Positions 1 through 12,860 of a DNA stretch of 64,000 bases are shown here, one piece after another. Every line of letters begins with the position of its first letter. Within the stretch, counting starts at the first letter, position 1. The notes beneath the pieces were generated by a model, which saw only the letters and a program-made list of their open reading frames with translations, had not been told where the DNA came from and did no database searches. The DNA comes from Isoetes taiwanensis (taxonomy: Eukaryota > Streptophyta > Lycopodiopsida > Isoetales > Isoetaceae), in the NCBI GenBank assembly GCA_021234155.1, contig JAJEKV010000166.1, forward strand, positions 622,324-686,323, written 5' to 3'. A program made the translations under genes and the position numbers.

Positions 1-654
1 TAGAACTCTTAAATTATAAAAATATATCAAAAATTTATGATTCAACCATGGAATGTGTCATTTAAAATTAAAAGTGAGCGAGTGCACGAGTAGATGTACC
101 GATTAGCACGCCTCATGGAATGCTTTCATCATCAATCATATAAAACCTTAGGAAAAAGTACAAAAATACAAAACAACTGCTATAATGCTAGATATTGATT
201 TGAACGACACCTTTGTTGCAAAGGCATTGTCTTGAGTTTTGGAGATTGACTTATCCATATATAATTTTTGTTTTTTCCTGGACAAAGGAGGGTTTGATCT
301 CCTTCCACGCCTTGGCAAGGTTTCTCATTATCGTCATCATTCTTTATCTTCAGGTTTGTTCCTTTGCTGACGCTGAGTGGAAGAGAATGAATTTGTTTTC
401 GGCCACCAAAAGGCCTATGGAAGCAAGCAAAGATAGATGATTATATAATCCAAGATTAAAAGACCCTTGCACCTTTAGGGTTTCGAGGGAAACTTAGCAT
501 TAGTTTGTTAGTAAACCGTGACATTTTGTAATTTTAATTTAATGGCAAAACCGAGTTTGTAGCCATCATCCATTACCTCCTTAGGAGAGCAATTAAATGT
601 GATGAAGCCGGGCCTTAGAAGATTAGAAGAAAAGGAAGGCAAGCCACCGCAGGA

Positions 655-845
655 TAGGAAGAGCTAATTAGTGTTATACTAAGGTTCCAAATGGTTTAGA
701 AGGAAATTAAGCAAGCCTTTACCTACCCTGATAGGAAGCGCTTAAATGTTAGTGTTTTACTAGTGTTCCAATGGTTTAGATACTTCCACTCCAACCTAAG
801 TGTTTAAATGTTAGTGTTATACTATGTGTTCCAATGCTTTAGATA
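655..845. repeat. Degenerate three-copy tandem repeat
   Basis: Three imperfect copies of a unit of roughly 65-78 bp are seen, each running from a TTAGTGTT(A/T)TACTA core to a TTCCAATGGTTTAGA-like end. They start near 655, 732 and 798. The copies differ by substitutions and small indels, so the array is old. No function is visible. Confidence 0.6.
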
Positions 846-2355
846 TATTGAATCTTAGCTTCGTAAAACCCAAGTGCTTGGTTGGTGTTCGAGAAAGTGT
901 CTAGGGTTTTGAGTATAATAATTTACATTTGCAATGTGTTTTGGCTAATTCCATCTAACGTAGGAGATATGTTGTTTTCTCACCATTTTGTTCTAACTAC
1001 GTGAAAGAAATTGCATATATAATAGCAATACGTATTTTTAGACAGTTGGAAGGTACAAAGGTCGATATTAAACATTTGGTTTGGTCGTGGGTCGGCCGTG
1101 ATCTAATATCCTCGGTCCTATGTAACTCATTCCGCAATGGAGTATAAATCGAGTTCAATTTCGATGTAATACGTCTGCATGTACTATTTCAGACTCACCG
1201 GGACTGGCAGCTGGCTCCACTGTTATCTCGAGTGGCAACTTCATAATACAACGTAGATTTCACCACTTAACTTAAATTGGGCTAAACACCTCTTAGGTCC
1301 ATGGCCACCGCCTTCATTTTGAATCCAAGTTGTACCACTTTGTGAGAATATGCTAGCTAGCATGTTTTCCTGGCCTTCATTCTATTATTACAAAATTGAA
1401 GTGACACCAAAGTCCTCTATGACTTATCATGACATAATATCATCTTTAATTTTGTCATAGATTTGGTAATTAATGCTATCACAATATGGTCTATCAGACT
1501 CAATATGGTCTAATTAGCCCGCACTTGATATCGCGGCACCATGATGTCACTCATATGAATTGCATGTACTCCTTTTGTTCCTATAAACTAAACTAAACTA
1601 AATTCCATCCGAGAACTAGTGGCCTTCTTCCAACATGCTTTAAGGCATTGTGGAGCCATGACCATCGCGGTAGGCGAGGTTCAAAAGGCATGAGTCCTCG
1701 CTTACCACTTATAAAGATAGATGTGTCGCCTCCCGGGAGCGTAAGAGGTAGAGGCTTGGGGTCTCTGCCAGAGATTCTCAAGTGCTCCTGACTTCAGAAT
1801 TCGTCTAAAGTCATCCCAAGTAGTAAAGTCCCATCTTTGGGTCCCTGTGACCCACCCATATAAAAGAACCAGCCACCAACATTCTCGACAAGTCAAATTA
1901 CACAAATGAAAAGCTCGCCTATAACATTTGTCTCAGATCACATAGAAAGCCCAACTCAGCCTGCCACATGCCCCGCTGAAAATTGAACCAGAGATGAAAA
2001 GGCAATAAAGGCACTAACTAACATGAAGCAAACCATCAAGTCGCATACATGAACAATGTTCAAATGGAAAACAACAAGCTCAAAAATCTATTAATCCACT
2101 TCATGGATGACAAAAAACTTAACTGATGGTCAAATGAAAATTGGAACAGTAATAGTTTCGTCAAACCAAATGGATTCTAAGGCTCTTCACATCAGAATAA
2201 ACAGTGGCATAGAGGAAAAGAACCATACTTGACCCAGCTTATTAAAAATGACAGAATGAGAAGCATAAACTTGGAAACTCAAATACAAATGGCCAGAACT
2301 AAAGCAATTGTAGATGGGCCTAGTGCACCAAGGGCCTCGGGGTCCAGATTCTGTA

Positions 2356-2420
2356 AATAAGAATAAGGGTTTTGAAAAATAAGAATAAGCAAACTAGTTC
2401 ATCCACAATGCCCTTTTTGA
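2356..2420 (+). repeat. Dispersed repeat, copy 1
   Basis: About 60 bp, sharing the core TTTTGAAAAATAA(A)GAATAAGC and the following 'aac...atccA(C/T)AATGCC' with a second copy at 5563-5625 in the same orientation. The similarity is patchy beyond the core. It is probably an old interspersed element; the family is not recognised. Confidence 0.5.
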
Positions 2421-2525
2421 ATTTGAAAGAACATGTCAAAATTGTCCATCCAATCTAAGAAAGGAGAAAAGCAAACTCAAAGTCTTCTGGCAACAAAAGA
2501 AACAGAATGAGAAATGAGATCCCAG

Positions 2526-2750
2526 TCAGTTCTCACAGCACAATGCGACAATTGCAAAGATGTTCTTAGCTACCGACGTCGAGTTGGTGCACCGACGCAG
2601 CATGTATAAAACCTCCCATTTCTTCCTCTGCTGCCTCTTCCGCTTGGCCATGGCGCCGTAGCCCGTGAATGATCGTGCATGGGTCTTGAATGTCCCGCGG
2701 TGGTTTTTCTCGCTATTTTGACCTAACATCGACCTCCTTGTGTTTTGCAA
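2526..2750 (-). other. Short basic open frame, unrecognised
   Basis: A 74-codon frame whose middle is very basic (a MAKRKRQQRKK-like run about 33 residues in). I see no domain, promoter or splice partner. It may be an exon relic or chance. I would not treat it as a gene without transcript evidence. Confidence 0.15.
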
Positions 2751-3479
2751 GATCGACTAAAGGGCATCAAGTAAACTCGCGGGTTTCGTCATTTCGCGTG
2801 GAAAAAGTGGATGGCTGGTCCTAATGATTTCTTGTCAATCCTTGTTCTTGCCGAGATTTCAGCTATATGCAGCTTAGTTTTTTCCGGCAAACCTTTGCTT
2901 GCTCTAAGCCAATTCGATTCGTGGTATTCAGTTTGGAAGTTTCTCTTCTTCTTTTCTCACAGGCTGTGTGCATGTTACATTATACATTATAGTCAATTTG
3001 TTCCCGCTTATCTTGGTGTAGGTGGTTGCGACGCCCGAGGTGGAAAATGGCCAGATGCACCCCTCGCATAATTGCTTTATGTTGCAGACACGTTTCATAG
3101 TTGATCTATTAAGATTAACTAGCTATAGCATGGTGAAATGTTTGGATGGAAGGTACATGCCAACTTTTGAGCCATTATCAACCAAAGTGGTTCTTGATGG
3201 AACTGACCGCATTTAAATTTATATTTCTAATGTTCCTTCCGATTCAACAAAGCGGAATGGTAAGGGGATTCTACTTGATGCAATCTAATGGAAGAAAGTG
3301 CAATGCAAAGGGCTTTGGTAAACATATTGCAAACGAGTCTTCTAGCAGGGGTTACTGATTTGAGTGAGTCCTTGGTGTGATGAGGCAAATTAGATGCATA
3401 CATAGGTGACTGAAATAACTGAATGTTTAGTAAACCTTTGAAATGCCTACAACCGACTGCATTTCTTGATGGTGGAGTT

Positions 3480-4785
3480 CAGTGCTTTTAGAAATCGATG
3501 AAGAATTTCAAAGTAGATGCAGATGGGCAGCTCGTGGTCCGCTTTATAAAATCAAATGGGCCAAAAAGATTTGATCTCGAGAGTTTGTAGGCCTCTAGTT
3601 GATAGAAAAATCGAGGACATGGACCTTCTAGAGTTTGTTGTACAACTTGAGATTTTTGCTCCAAATAATCAAATGCAATGGACAATTCTATCCCATTGAG
3701 TCCTAGTTTAACTAGCTTTTTAAGGAATTTTAATTTCATTATTTTTTCTTATGCTTTATTTTTAACTCACTCAGGACATGTTTAAGAAAATTTTGGTGTA
3801 GTATCATTAGAAGGCGTGTTAAGAACTTCATAATTGTAAGAACTAGTGTACAACAATATCCATTTGATATAAGAGAGAGTCCCTATCTGTGAGGGCGTGG
3901 TTAGTCAGGCATTCCCAGAACCTCGTGTGTAAGAAGTGTAAGGATGAGATAAAGGAGATTGTTAGCTTTCTATCAGCTGATATTGATCACCAAATTAATC
4001 ATCCAAAGAAGCTTCCAACCAAGGCAAGCTCCGTACTTGCTCGAATCCTCATCTGCTTCATCAGCCTGACCAATTTTCCATTTTACCTGCAATGCCTTTA
4101 TTACCTTAACTAGTGCTAACCCACCTGTGTCCCCGAATCTGTTGTGGGTTCCATACTCATTGGGCGGTCATGGCTCTGGCAACCGGGAGGTCAAAATGAA
4201 ATTAGTAATGTCGATTTCCGCTGGAGCAAAAGTGCAAGTGAATACTGTACCAGTGTGATGAGCAAGTACTAGTAAGAATTACTTACTTGTGAAACATGAA
4301 TCATTACCAGAAGAGCACAGTTGGCTTGAGTAAATTATGAGGTCGATGCTATTCGACTTATAGGCAAACAGATATTTACCCGACCGTAAATTGCTTCATG
4401 CAAGCAATTGTTAACCATAAAGGAAATGTATGGTATAATTGTGATTAATGCAAGAAAGTTAGCTTGGTGGATGAAGTACATGTTGAAACAATTGATGCTT
4501 GAAGGAAAGTTTAGTGGCAAGTCCGACCAGACAAATGCTATTTCCTAGAATAGTTCGAGCCGGTGTTCCACAAAATGCTCGTGATGCGACCAGGCATGAC
4601 GTGGAGTATATAGTGTAATTTTTACTTATGTTTCAAATTTCTTTTAGTTATGTTTCCGAGTGTATTTTGTAATTTTGTTTTGTTTTAGGTATGACAAGAA
4701 ATATGGAAGTGCAAAATGCCATGTCCGCCGTGAGTAAACCCTTTCGACGATAATGGGCAAGGAGAATGTATGAAGCGATGTTTAT
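3480..4785 (+). other. Unrecognised gene-like fragments
   Basis: Several short plus-strand stretches read like protein, although no long frame exists. One near 3500-3590 contains KVDADGQLVVRFIK. One at 3889-4020 contains a C-x2-C pair (VCKKCKDEIKEIV). One runs about 4550-4617 into a possible intron (4618-4688, donor GTAATT, acceptor TTTTAG), after which the phase-consistent reading continues KKYGSAKCHVRR. The frames are separated by stops and shifts. Together they suggest an old, decayed multi-exon gene or transposon gene, but I cannot name a family. Random matches are a real alternative. Confidence 0.22.
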
Positions 4786-5562
4786 TCTAGTGAGTTGGAG
4801 AAGTTAAATGAGCCAGACCGATGGTAGTGCCATTATGATCGTGTCTGCCGACAGCACCAAAAGCCAAACCCATGCCTATCCGCACCAACACACACCAAAG
4901 CGTACTCTTTTACCGGTATCTAGTCTATTAAACACACTACAGCTGCCTGTGTTGTATTGTCTCTATTATCATTTGATACCAACAATGTGGAAGCCCATTG
5001 AGCCACCGATCCTACATCGAATGGACCGACATCCGCCAAACAAACACGATCTCTAGTCCTGAGTATATGATCCGCAATTTCGTCGTAGCCATGGATATGG
5101 AGATAAATGCCGCACTACCAGGCCCCACTTCGCACCGGCCGTCATGCATTTTCAGAGTAAGAAAATGAATGATAGCGATGATCAATAAGGATGAGTAAAA
5201 ACAGAAAGCTCCAATCTATATTATGATCTCCTCGTTATGATTCATTGTTTTGACCGTACTGCTGCACCCCAATGAAACCCAGGTGGGAACCTGAAAACGA
5301 ACTCCCAAATGGAACGGAAACCTAACCTTTGGAAATCAAACCCCGAAAACCCTTGAACTTGAATCACGCATTTTGGGGAATCAATATTGCTTGTTAAACG
5401 ATGTAAATTTAGTAAGATTCAGACAATTGATGTGTTTTGAATCTGAATGCAACTAAAACAAAATGTTCAATGTGGAAAAACAAATCTGCTTCCAACTATG
5501 AAAGAATTGAGGAAGTAAGCACACCCTATTGACATAAACCGATCAAAATCAACCCAACCTTA

Positions 5563-5625
5563 CGAATAAGAACAAGGTTTTGAAAAATAAAGAATAAGCA
5601 AACCAACATCCATAATGCCTTTAAC
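5563..5625 (+). repeat. Dispersed repeat, copy 2
   Basis: Partner of the copy at 2356-2420 (same orientation, about 3.2 kb away). It differs from copy 1 by scattered substitutions and one added A. Because the spacing is large and the flanks differ, this looks like two insertions of one old interspersed repeat rather than a tandem duplication. Confidence 0.5.
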
Positions 5626-6412
5626 CGAAAGACACACCATCAAGCTCCCATGCTAAAATTGTTCTTCATGTAACCCCATAATGCGAAAGGACCTGGTCAT
5701 AGGTGATTCACAACCCGCATGCCGAAACATCATCCAACCAAGGAAGAGCAAACCAAAGTAATGAATTGAAATCAGAGTGACACTGGTCATTGTTGCTACC
5801 AAGTCTTAGTTTTATAGTTCTTTATGTTCACGCTTGTATTTTAGGTTGAAGAACGTTTCTAATTTTAGAAGAGGAACCGTAGTTGAAATTTTGAGGCGAG
5901 TCAGCCTGATGGAAATGAAACCTCGACACTGGGGTGAATGCTCGACGCAAAGCTATAACCCGTGAAGTGGCTCTCACAACCCAAAACATGATGAAACCTA
6001 AGGATGCTCGAAACCCCGAGTTGGATTATGGAAGAAACCCTTTGCACCAATGGCACGCCTACCACCGAGTGGTTCTAGCTTAGCTGCAACCAATTTAGAT
6101 CTCCAATGATGGATGTAAAAATCGGGGCCTTCCAAGGTAGAATTTTGAGGAAGAGGTATATCCAAAACAACCACCGGTTTTGTGAAGCAAGGAACAAAAA
6201 CTTTGTGTAAGTTTAAGAAAGCAATTTACAGTCTTAAAACAATATCCTTGATTGTGGTAAAGTAAACTATCTTGTAGTAACTTTTATTGACCTACTCATG
6301 ACCATCACAAACATTAGCTATAAGCACCTTCACCAACACCTATATCATCATCATTTGCATCACCTTATCATGCCTACTATATCTTTATATAACAGAAAAC
6401 ACTCATGATTTT

Positions 6413-6462
6413 GAAGGGCAAATGAAGGGTTATAGAAGGGCAATGAAGGGCATGAAGGGCGG
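6413..6462 (+). repeat. Short GAAGGGC tandem run
   Basis: Five loosely spaced occurrences of (AAT)GAAGGG(C) within 50 bp. It is a microsatellite-like run without visible function. Confidence 0.6.
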
Positions 6463-7399
6463 GCCAAGACTGTGGCAAGACATGTGTCGCCTACATGCTT
6501 TTTGAGTATGAATCAAAACCAATTTCGCTTAGTTTTCTCCACTTTGGGCCTTTACCCGAGTAAGGCATTGGATTAACATCGCGTCGTTGACCTTAATTTG
6601 GCTTCAACCGCCTCCTGATAGAAATGCACTAAAGTCTTTGGCATGTTTCAGGTTCCATATGACCGACGGACCTTAAACACTGAATCAATGCCTAGAGATG
6701 ATGAACGACCATCACTATTCACTTCCATGAAAAGCAACCCAATCCCACACAATGCAATGCTGCATCAGCATTTGCCTCATTTTGACTTTCGCACGGCTCC
6801 ACAACTAAAAGATACCACATGATTGCTCTCATCTCTGCCATGCAATCCTCATATGAGCCGCGCCCCACATTTTCTGCAGTGTTATTATCGCTACCAATTC
6901 ATGGAGCATCCAGCCTGGATCATTGGCAAGCCCTCAAAACATATATCATGATACCTTTTAAACACCCCACGGCTAGATATCACCACTAATACGATCATAG
7001 AGGTACCATCTTAGTGGATGCGGATGCTGACTGTGTGGATTTGAGTGTCGCAACTGCATTTCCGGCTTCATTTTAAGCCGCAAGGGAGCTGTGAGTTGAC
7101 AAAGGCAAGAAGCACACCGATGAGTACATGTGAATCAATATATGGCTACTTCCAGTACCATAAAAGAAGCTATCGAGAAGGTTGCTTAAGACTTGATGAA
7201 CAAAGCATTTCATCAATCATGAATGATAACGGCAGCTTCTGAGTCTTGTCAAAATCCCAACAATTTCACAAAGGCCAAAACATATTGAAATACAATTCCA
7301 TTGTTTTTCCTTTCCCTCCCTTGGCGCCATTTTTCCTTTCCCTTACGATGGCTATGGCTTATAGCAACCGGCATCAATGAGAGGCATCAATGAGGCAGA

Positions 7400-7887
7400 T
7401 CACTAGTCGAATCATGTGCATCACTTGGCCACTCGCCGGCCAAGATGTCGGCACGTTGCCCGTTCTCCAACAGGTTCAACAGTCGGGTCCTTCAAGAGCA
7501 AGAGGCCGCCTTAGCAAAACAGTCGGTCTTGAGTCTCAACAAAGGCTCACTCCATGTTAGACCAACAAGCTTGGTGATTGGTCACACTTGTCCTCGCTGT
7601 ACACTACTATGTTGGGAGAAGATGCCAAGAAGGCTTCGCCTTCGGCGATTCCCTTGAAAACAGTGGTATGATGATCGCCAAGGAGCTCCGGCTAATAATT
7701 GTAGATTGCAAGATCGAAACAATATGAAGCTTTCCTCAAGCACATAAAAGGCAGATATATGAACACCACCGAGATGTTTCATCTCCTTGATTGTCGCAAG
7801 ACATTTGAGAAGAGTTCCGTGGTAACCTATTGAAACATAAGATTTGGGAGCAATATCATGCAACTTCATACTAAAGAGGTTCGCCAT
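7400..7887 (-). pseudogene. Possible PPR (pentatricopeptide repeat) relic
   Basis: On the minus strand a 101-codon frame (7887 to 7582) contains, about 12-35 residues in, a string of the type 'APKSYVS...LLKCLATIKEMK', matching the usual plant PPR pattern 'P(n)xyxfxsLLKACaxikdmk'. Sequence beyond it stays GC-richer than its surroundings but is frame-broken. PPR proteins are organelle RNA-binding factors (RNA editing, splicing, stability) built of 35-residue helical repeats. Here only one unit is legible, with no organelle-targeting start and no terminal E/DYW region. Chance similarity is possible, so confidence is low. Confidence 0.3.
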
Positions 7888-7889
7888 GA

Positions 7890-8840
7890 AGTGCCAAATT
7901 CAGTAGGCCCATATTATAACAGAGACGTTATTAAAGTAGCAGCTGTAAATGGCCGCAGATTTAGATGGTGCATGCATGTAGAATCATAGCGGCTGGACCG
8001 CATTGCGTGCTTCATTAATATAAGAAACGTCAGCCAGGGCCTTCAGCTGCTTCTCAACAACAATGGACTTTCAACATAGTTCCAATATATATATAGCATC
8101 CGGCTAACGCCCAACCACCGCATACCATTGACAAAACCGCATCCAAAGATTCTTTGAGCGCAATTGATAGTACAGAGTAAGAGAGATGCGCAGGGTCAGT
8201 CAAATAGATTTTGAGCTTAAATACCCACCCGACTACGTACTAATTTTGTGCTTTGATAGAAGACATCAGAAACACCACAAAGATTCAGACCGCCATTTCT
8301 AGGACTTCGCTAACGTTTTCAAGATACAAAATTCCTGTGAGAAGCCGTGGAAAGGTTGATGAGGTTGGGGGTCCCCTTAAATGAAAAATGCGCTTACTTG
8401 GCCTATATGAAGCCCCGCTAACTCACGCAACCCAAATTATCAATATTAGTATTGAGCCCCGGTAGTTGGCCACTATCTCCCATTATGTTTGAACTGTACA
8501 TCAATCAACTTGGAGGATTGGCTCATACAACATGAAGTTTGGGAGGAGGAGATCTGCTCACCTTATCATCGGCCAACGACTTGTCCAAAACCATGGTGCG
8601 GGGTGTCATCCCGAGGCACCAGAGACAACCCGCTCACCCAATGAGTCAAGATGCAAAGGTAGTGCACCTCACAAGAGAGCTCCCCACAACAAGATATTAG
8701 ATACTTATATTAGGTAGTAGCATTCCATATTTATATATTTTGACTGTGAATTTGTTTTAGCCGGCATTCCTCATTTGTATGTGAGTGTTTGATCAATTAC
8801 TCAAGAATGTTTTTCAAATTGAATGGTTGCCCATTTGAAA
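7890..8840. other. Non-coding stretch, no supported gene
   Basis: Only short frames are present (for example 61 codons at 8532-8717), without motifs or splice continuity. Nothing else stands out. Confidence 0.4.
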
Positions 8841-8841
8841 A

Positions 8842-9336
8842 TTAACTAAGCATGTTGTCACACCTATAAGGAACTCCGTAATTATCCTCTATTGCCTCTA
8901 GTTTACTATTATCTATATATGCAAAAGATTTTTTATGGCAAAGTTCATCTTTCACTTTGTATCCTCCCTCTTCATTGTCTTCCAAATTAGCACCACTTTT
9001 AATATTATGAGGGAAATTCAAAATTAACAAGAACATCTGCTTGATTCCCTTCTCGAGGGAGATCTCTGCTTTCTTTTCATCCATTTTGTTCAGTTTTGCA
9101 TCCATAAATGACTGAAGATGAAGATGAGGCAAAAATGGCGCTTGCGTACAACGACAAAGAGCAAGCAAGATAATGGCAAAATAATTGAAGTCAAATGAAA
9201 ATTTAGATTGGAGTATTGAGCACTCAAAAAAAAACAAATTGCAAATATACCCATAATCACAAAACGCTTGGGACGGATAGTTCAATGTCTGCTGCATACA
9301 AGAAAGAAGTATGCAAGCATCTAGTGGAGAATGCAA
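8842..9336 (-). CDS. Unrecognised 164-codon open frame
   Basis: The longest frame in the first 15 kb apart from the four-exon gene. Residues 1-75 are Cys- and aromatic-rich and look less protein-like. Residues 76-164 are hydrophilic and charged (DEKKAEISLEKGIKQ, then an acidic stretch), which is more like a coding exon. A lysine-rich frame on the opposite strand (9216-9527) overlaps the first part, and at most one of them can be real. No domain, promoter or homologue is recognised. Confidence 0.2.
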   Translation of the reverse strand: MHSPLDACILLSCMQQTLNYPSQAFCDYGYICNLFFFECSILQSKFSFDFNYFAIILLALCRCTQAPFLPHLHLQSFMDAKLNKMDEKKAEISLEKGIKQMFLLILNFPHNIKSGANLEDNEEGGYKVKDELCHKKSFAYIDNSKLEAIEDNYGVPYRCDNMLS

Positions 9337-9527
9337 AAGTTAAGTGCAGTTGCGTTTGTCTCGATAAAGAAAAGATTGTTCACAAAGTGAAATTGCTCGT
9401 AGCATCCAAGAAACCATACATCAAGTGTGAAAGGAGTAAGTCCAATGACAAATTAGCGCGAAAGAGCAGCATTAGTCATGGCACCCTGGGAAGCAGCCGG
9501 GCTACGGCAGCAAAGATTAGCCGCTAA

Positions 9528-10385
9528 GGCCTTAGAACGCCATCCATGAATTGTTCCAGCTAAGAAGCACCCGCCCAATTGCAACAAACCACTGTACCAG
9601 CCAGCCATACGACCTGACTGAAAGCCAGGATCATTGGACAAATCAACCAGGAATTTCTAACTTCAAGGACGCCAGACCGGGTAGGTGAGGAAAACATCCT
9701 AAGCATCCAATACATTACCTGATGAGCTGTATACTATCCGATTGCTTTTACTAAGTCTTTTTCACGACATTAGTACTATTATTTTTATAAGTTTTGAAGG
9801 ATTGATTCTTAATATGATCCGCACGGAAATTAACCGCACGCTCGTCTCTTTTAAGTTTTAGTGCTATTGATGGTTGATACGGATCATTTTTGATCTAGTG
9901 CTTCACACCTTTATAATGTTGCCACCGCTTAGCAATTGTGTTGATGTTAGCGCTAATTGCTAGTGATTTTGTAAAATGATGCGGCTAATATTATTATTTT
10001 CGTAAGTGCATCGCTGTTCCACTGCTAGTAATTTTGTCAATGAAACTTAATCTCTAGTGTTAGTGAAGCACCACCTACCACTATGCCAGACAGCACTTCA
10101 TCCCAATGTCCAAAGTAATCGGGGTTAGTGAAGTTTGGCTCTGCTAAGGGTTGAGGTTGTAATGCTAATGAACTGCGAATTAGTTCTAAGTTGCTATTCA
10201 TTAGCGTGCCTTGCCTTTCTAGTGGTATTAGCATTAGCACTACTACAGTTTCTATATTCTTATTCCGACACCCTTCACTAGTTCTCGCCAAGCCAACTAG
10301 ATGTTCAAATTAAGCGGAGCCTTCCGAGAAATTAAGCCTTACTCTTGTTGTAAAGCTATCCTAATTCCAATACCGTTGTTGCGTC
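9528..10385. other. Non-coding stretch, no supported gene
   Basis: Contains many short (T)TAGTG / CACTA-like words between about 9770 and 10290 and GCTAATTGCTAGTG-type strings. I cannot assign these to a defined element. No coding signal is seen. Confidence 0.4.
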
Positions 10386-12060
10386 TATCATGAGGGATGT
10401 CAATGCGAGGGAAGGGGTGAAGAACACGAGGAAAAAGTCCACGGTGCGGTGCAGTTACTTTGTGAGTGCAAGATATGTGACCACACTAGAAGCCAAATAG
10501 GGTGCAATGCAGCAAGACATGTTTAATGATCTATGACATGTGGAAGAAGCATGGTTTGCCCAAAGCCCTGAAGGTGAGGGAGTGGCACAATGAAGCATGT
10601 ATGGGGAACTGCGACAAATGTGGTGGACAAAATGGAAAGGTGTCCAAGAAGAAACAAGGACAATACCTCAAAATCACTTGGGAGAACATAGACTACATTG
10701 GGGATTGGTAAGGATAAAATGGCAAACCCAAAAATTGAGCATCAATATTTACGCACTTCACCCAATGTTTTGATGGAAACCTTCAGATCTAAAGCAAAGG
10801 AGTTTGTGACACATAATTTGGATATAAAATGGCGGCCAAGCCATGTTTGAACAACCTCTTGAGCGAGGTTTCGATGATACTATTGTATGGAGTGGTGGAA
10901 GCTTTTGGCAGAGAATTAATTTTTCAAGGAGCAATGGTCGGTCAAGCATTATAATGGCCAGTCACTATTCTTGTGCACCTCACATATAGAAGGGATCACG
11001 ACACCAAAAAATGATCAAGGAAGAACCTTTTATATATCGATGGCAGAAAACATGATTCTTTGTTTATGCGGCATTGCTTTCTCTTACACAATCATTGGAT
11101 GCAAGAGAAGGAAATCACTTTGAAGAAGCATTATGTCTTCTCGGATGGTGCGACCTCACAATTCAAAGGTAAAAATTATTTTACTTTGATGCTAGCTTCA
11201 AATCTTTAACATGTTTGGCATCATGTGGAACTTTTGGTGCTCGCCATGGGAAGGAGAACATGATAGTGCGGGAAGCGGTAATAAAGAGGGCTTTGAGGCA
11301 GCGGGTTGAAGGGCGCGAAGATGACCAATGCACCACGGTGGTGGAATGGCTAAAGCGGACATGTCATGTCCCGGCACCACAACATATAAAAAAGAAGATT
11401 CAAACCGAGTAGAACTTTTTGGGAGAGGTTGAAATAGGACAAGTGGACCCGAGAAAAAATGGATTGGGAAGCACGTCCCATTGAAGGATCTAGAAACCTT
11501 CATTGTTTCCATGGGTGTTCAAATCACATGACACATTTACTGGTCAGAAACCTCTCTTGCTTTTTGCACGATTGTTTAGATTTGAATTGGGAATCTTGCC
11601 CAATGCATCATATACTAAGAAGTTTGAACTAGTTGTGGTACGACCCCATCAAAGCTATTATTGAAGAAGAAGTACATGATGAAGGAGAAGAAGCATATAT
11701 TGGCAAGGTTGACTTATATAGCATGCAAGTATCTATAGGTGATGTCTTTTGCGTGGTGGCTCCAAAATAACAATCAAGAATGTGAAATTCTACCTTATCC
11801 TATGTACCAAAGCTAAGTACTTGGTGTTAGAAGACTTTATAGATATGCAAGGGCAAAAGTTTGTGAAAGGGGATGAGGTCATAGAAGGGACATACTATGA
11901 GAAGTTGGTGAATTGTAAATCAGCTACAAGTTTTGTAGAGGAAATAAAGCAATTGTTTATGCCACTCCAAGTTGCAAAGAACAAAGGCGGGTTAGTTCAA
12001 GCAAAGACGCGTTGTTAAGGGGAGTGGTTTACACTCCCTAAGTGCCAAAGAAAAACAAGA
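10386..12060 (+). pseudogene. Decayed HGKG-motif multicopy family protein (transposon-like)
   Basis: Pieces in all three plus frames follow the order of an uncharacterised protein family that I recall as repetitive in bryophytes, ferns and some animals. First comes a zinc-like segment (WHNEACMGNCDKCGG, 10502-10711 frame). An 'SKAKEFVTHN..IKW' segment lies near 10790-10840. Then 'EQWSVKHYNGQSLF' (about 10930-10975), 'RKHDSLF' (about 11045) and 'FSDGATSQFKG' (about 11135-11170). Next are 'GARHGKGEN' and 'IKRAL' (11215-11412 frame). A C-terminal part with 'LEDFIDMQG' and 'GDEVIEGTYYEKL' is at 11749-12018. At least four frame changes and several stops separate these blocks, so it is a pseudogene. 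The invariant SDG and HGKG blocks suggest an enzyme core, perhaps a transposase (inference). I do not know its biochemistry. Confidence 0.62.
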
Positions 12061-12289
12061 TATTCTAGAGAGGCTTCCCGGGTTGTTGGAATAGTGGAAA
12101 GAGCAATTGTGTAAAAGGGTATTGTATCGGTACTTTTATGAATATAAAAAAAGAGAGTATTTTTGCATTCTCATTTTGATGCTTGATTCTACGAATTTTG
12201 TACTTTCGAATGTTGAATGAATTCCAAATTTCAATCAATTTCAATTGTTGGTGTTTCATAGTATTTTAAATTGTTGGTATCTGAGGCCA

Positions 12290-12860
12290 GGAGACGAGGC
12301 CAATTTACAAGGTAAAACATCTAAGTACAAGGTATAACAAAACCAATTTACAAGACATGTAAGTACAACTAGACTTAGAAAAAGACACAAGGCACAAATT
12401 TACACAAGGCACAAAGGTATAAGAAAACCACAAATTCTGTGAAAAGGCACAAGGCCATCATCCACATTAAAGAAGGCACTAAGGCCTAGATTACGGAAGG
12501 CACAAGGCACGGATTCACGATTAGCACAAGGCCATTACAATTAAAGGCACTAAAGGCACGGATTAAACAAAAGGCACAAAATTTGGATTAAAGCGAAGAG
12601 AGTATTACAAAAGGTATAACAAAACCAATTGATTAAAAACATGTAACAAAACTAGAAATGTACGTAAAGGCACAAGGCCATCATGGCACTAAGGCTGTAT
12701 TCTGAGTAAAGGACACTTGCCATTACAATCAAAAGGCACTAAGGCACTGTTTTCCACAAGAAGAATTCGGCATTGGCCATTACAATGAGAGGCACTAAGG
12801 CCAATAGCATCACATTTTCAAAAATTACAAAGGCACAAAAGGCCTATTTTTGAGAAAACC
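12290..12860 (+). repeat. Irregular AAGGCAC-rich repeat tract
   Basis: A 570-bp stretch dominated by reiterated AAGGCAC(A/T)AAGG and GGCCATTACAA words with variable spacing. The period is not constant, so it is a degenerate simple-repeat field rather than a clean minisatellite. No coding signal. Confidence 0.65.

Larger units (their letters stand above)
1..2525. other. Non-coding stretch, no supported gene
   Basis: I see only short open frames without recognisable motifs or codon bias. The sequence is AT-rich and contains one degenerate tandem repeat (655-845) and one dispersed repeat copy (2356-2420), listed separately. A few CT-rich or splice-like strings occur, but none links open frames in a consistent phase. 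Confidence 0.5.
4786..7400. other. Non-coding stretch, no supported gene
   Basis: Open frames here (the longest are 82 codons at 4808-5056 and 65 codons at 7045-7242) have no motifs I recognise. The stretch holds the second copy of a dispersed repeat (5563-5625) and a short run of AATGAAGGGC-like units at 6413-6462. The rest is unremarkable. Confidence 0.45.
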
